Below, piece by piece: positions 5,504 through 5,781 of a stretch of DNA of 5,781 nucleotides. Numbering within the stretch: position 1 is the stretch's first letter; the number at the start of each line of letters is the position of its first letter. The notes below the pieces were generated by a model, which had not been told where the DNA came from, did not search any database, and saw nothing but the letters and a program-made list of their open reading frames with translations. The stretch comes from Planctomycetota bacterium (GTDB lineage: Bacteria; Planctomycetota; MHYJ01; JACPRB01): assembly GCA_016200125.1 (NCBI GenBank), contig JACQFK010000415.1, forward strand, positions 1 through 5,781, in the 5' to 3' direction. The translations under genes and the position numbers were made by a program.

Positions 5504-5781
5504 CTACGTAGGGAAATCCACTCCGAGGGGATGGCTCCGCTTCCTGGCGGCGGTCCGGGACTTGTACTCCGGGGAGGTGAAGTATCCGCGCAGCTTGGCG
5601 ATCTTGGAGGCCACGGGGGGCGGCATCTTCACGAAGCGGATGCCGGCGTAGAAATTCGACTCCTCCTTCGCGCTCTGGAAGCACCAGCGCACGATGCCCT
5701 CGGCCTCGAGGACGTCCTTGAACTTCCCGATCTCGAGCCGCACCTTCACCTTGGTCCCCGTCTTCATCCGGTCGTGGCTGC
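5504..5781 (-). CDS. PilZ-type domain protein, C-terminal part (5' end outside the window)
   Basis: The frame is open to the right edge (…SHDRMKTGTKVKVRLEIGKF…), and the Met at 5767 has no ribosome site and falls inside the fold, so the true start lies beyond the window. The visible part matches the C-terminal half of a PilZ beta-barrel. TGTKVKVRLEIG is followed by LEAEGIVRWCF, a loop, then FYAGIRFVKMPP and an amphipathic helix (VASKIAKLRGYF). PilZ domains bind cyclic di-GMP through RxxxR and D/NxSxxG motifs, but both lie in the part not seen, so binding cannot be judged. The last 25 residues form a basic tail (SPEYKSRTAARKRSHP) beyond the usual domain end. No signal peptide or membrane segment is visible, so it is probably cytoplasmic. 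It ends 36 bp before the HEAT gene on the same strand, suggesting one transcript. Confidence 0.7.
   Translation of the reverse strand, partial: SHDRMKTGTKVKVRLEIGKFKDVLEAEGIVRWCFQSAKEESNFYAGIRFVKMPPPVASKIAKLRGYFTSPEYKSRTAARKRSHPLGVDFPT

Overview
This is a high-GC window with a strong preference for G or C at third codon positions. It comes from a bacterium with an outer membrane, or at least an elaborate exported proteome. The mix of a DUF1080 (3-keto-disaccharide hydrolase-like) secreted protein, a DUF2950/pilin-like anchored protein, a very long exported HEAT-repeat protein and a PilZ-type protein is typical of Planctomycetota and neighbouring environmental phyla (Acidobacteriota, Verrucomicrobiota, Myxococcota). 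That placement is inferred from gene content only. There are no RNA genes, insertion sequences, CRISPR arrays or signs of phage or plasmid, and every gap between genes is under 100 bp.

Layout from left to right. A minus-strand pair comes first: a predicted outer-membrane beta-barrel (22-921) and, 70 bp upstream of it, a single-pass membrane protein with a DUF2950/pilin-like exported domain (992-1585). Divergent from the latter, with 58 bp between starts, is a small plus-strand gene for a 77-residue protein of unknown function (1644-1877). A TATGAT box sits six bases before its ATG, so its mRNA may be leaderless. This gene converges on a minus-strand DUF1080 secreted protein (1929-2606), and a hairpin at 1881-1918 can serve as terminator for both.

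The DUF1080 gene has the best promoter in the window, TGGACA-17 bp-TATCAT. It lies between that gene and the dominant feature, a 923-residue exported protein made of about 21 HEAT-like repeats. Most of its repeats are spaced by exactly 31 residues, and it ends in a domain that looks like the short STN (secretin/TonB N-terminal) fold (2696-5467). Immediately upstream, running off the right edge, is the C-terminal part of a PilZ-type protein (5504-5781).

Apart from the 77-residue protein, these look like envelope or surface genes. A secreted carbohydrate-active protein, a beta-barrel, a pilin-like protein and a periplasmic or surface HEAT scaffold fit envelope biology, but nothing shows that they form one pathway. 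The points most worth a second look are the amber codon between two in-frame ATGs at the start of the HEAT gene (ATG AAG TAG ATG), the HEAT/STN-like architecture, the strict 31-residue register with a few discrete phase breaks, and the possibly leaderless small gene.
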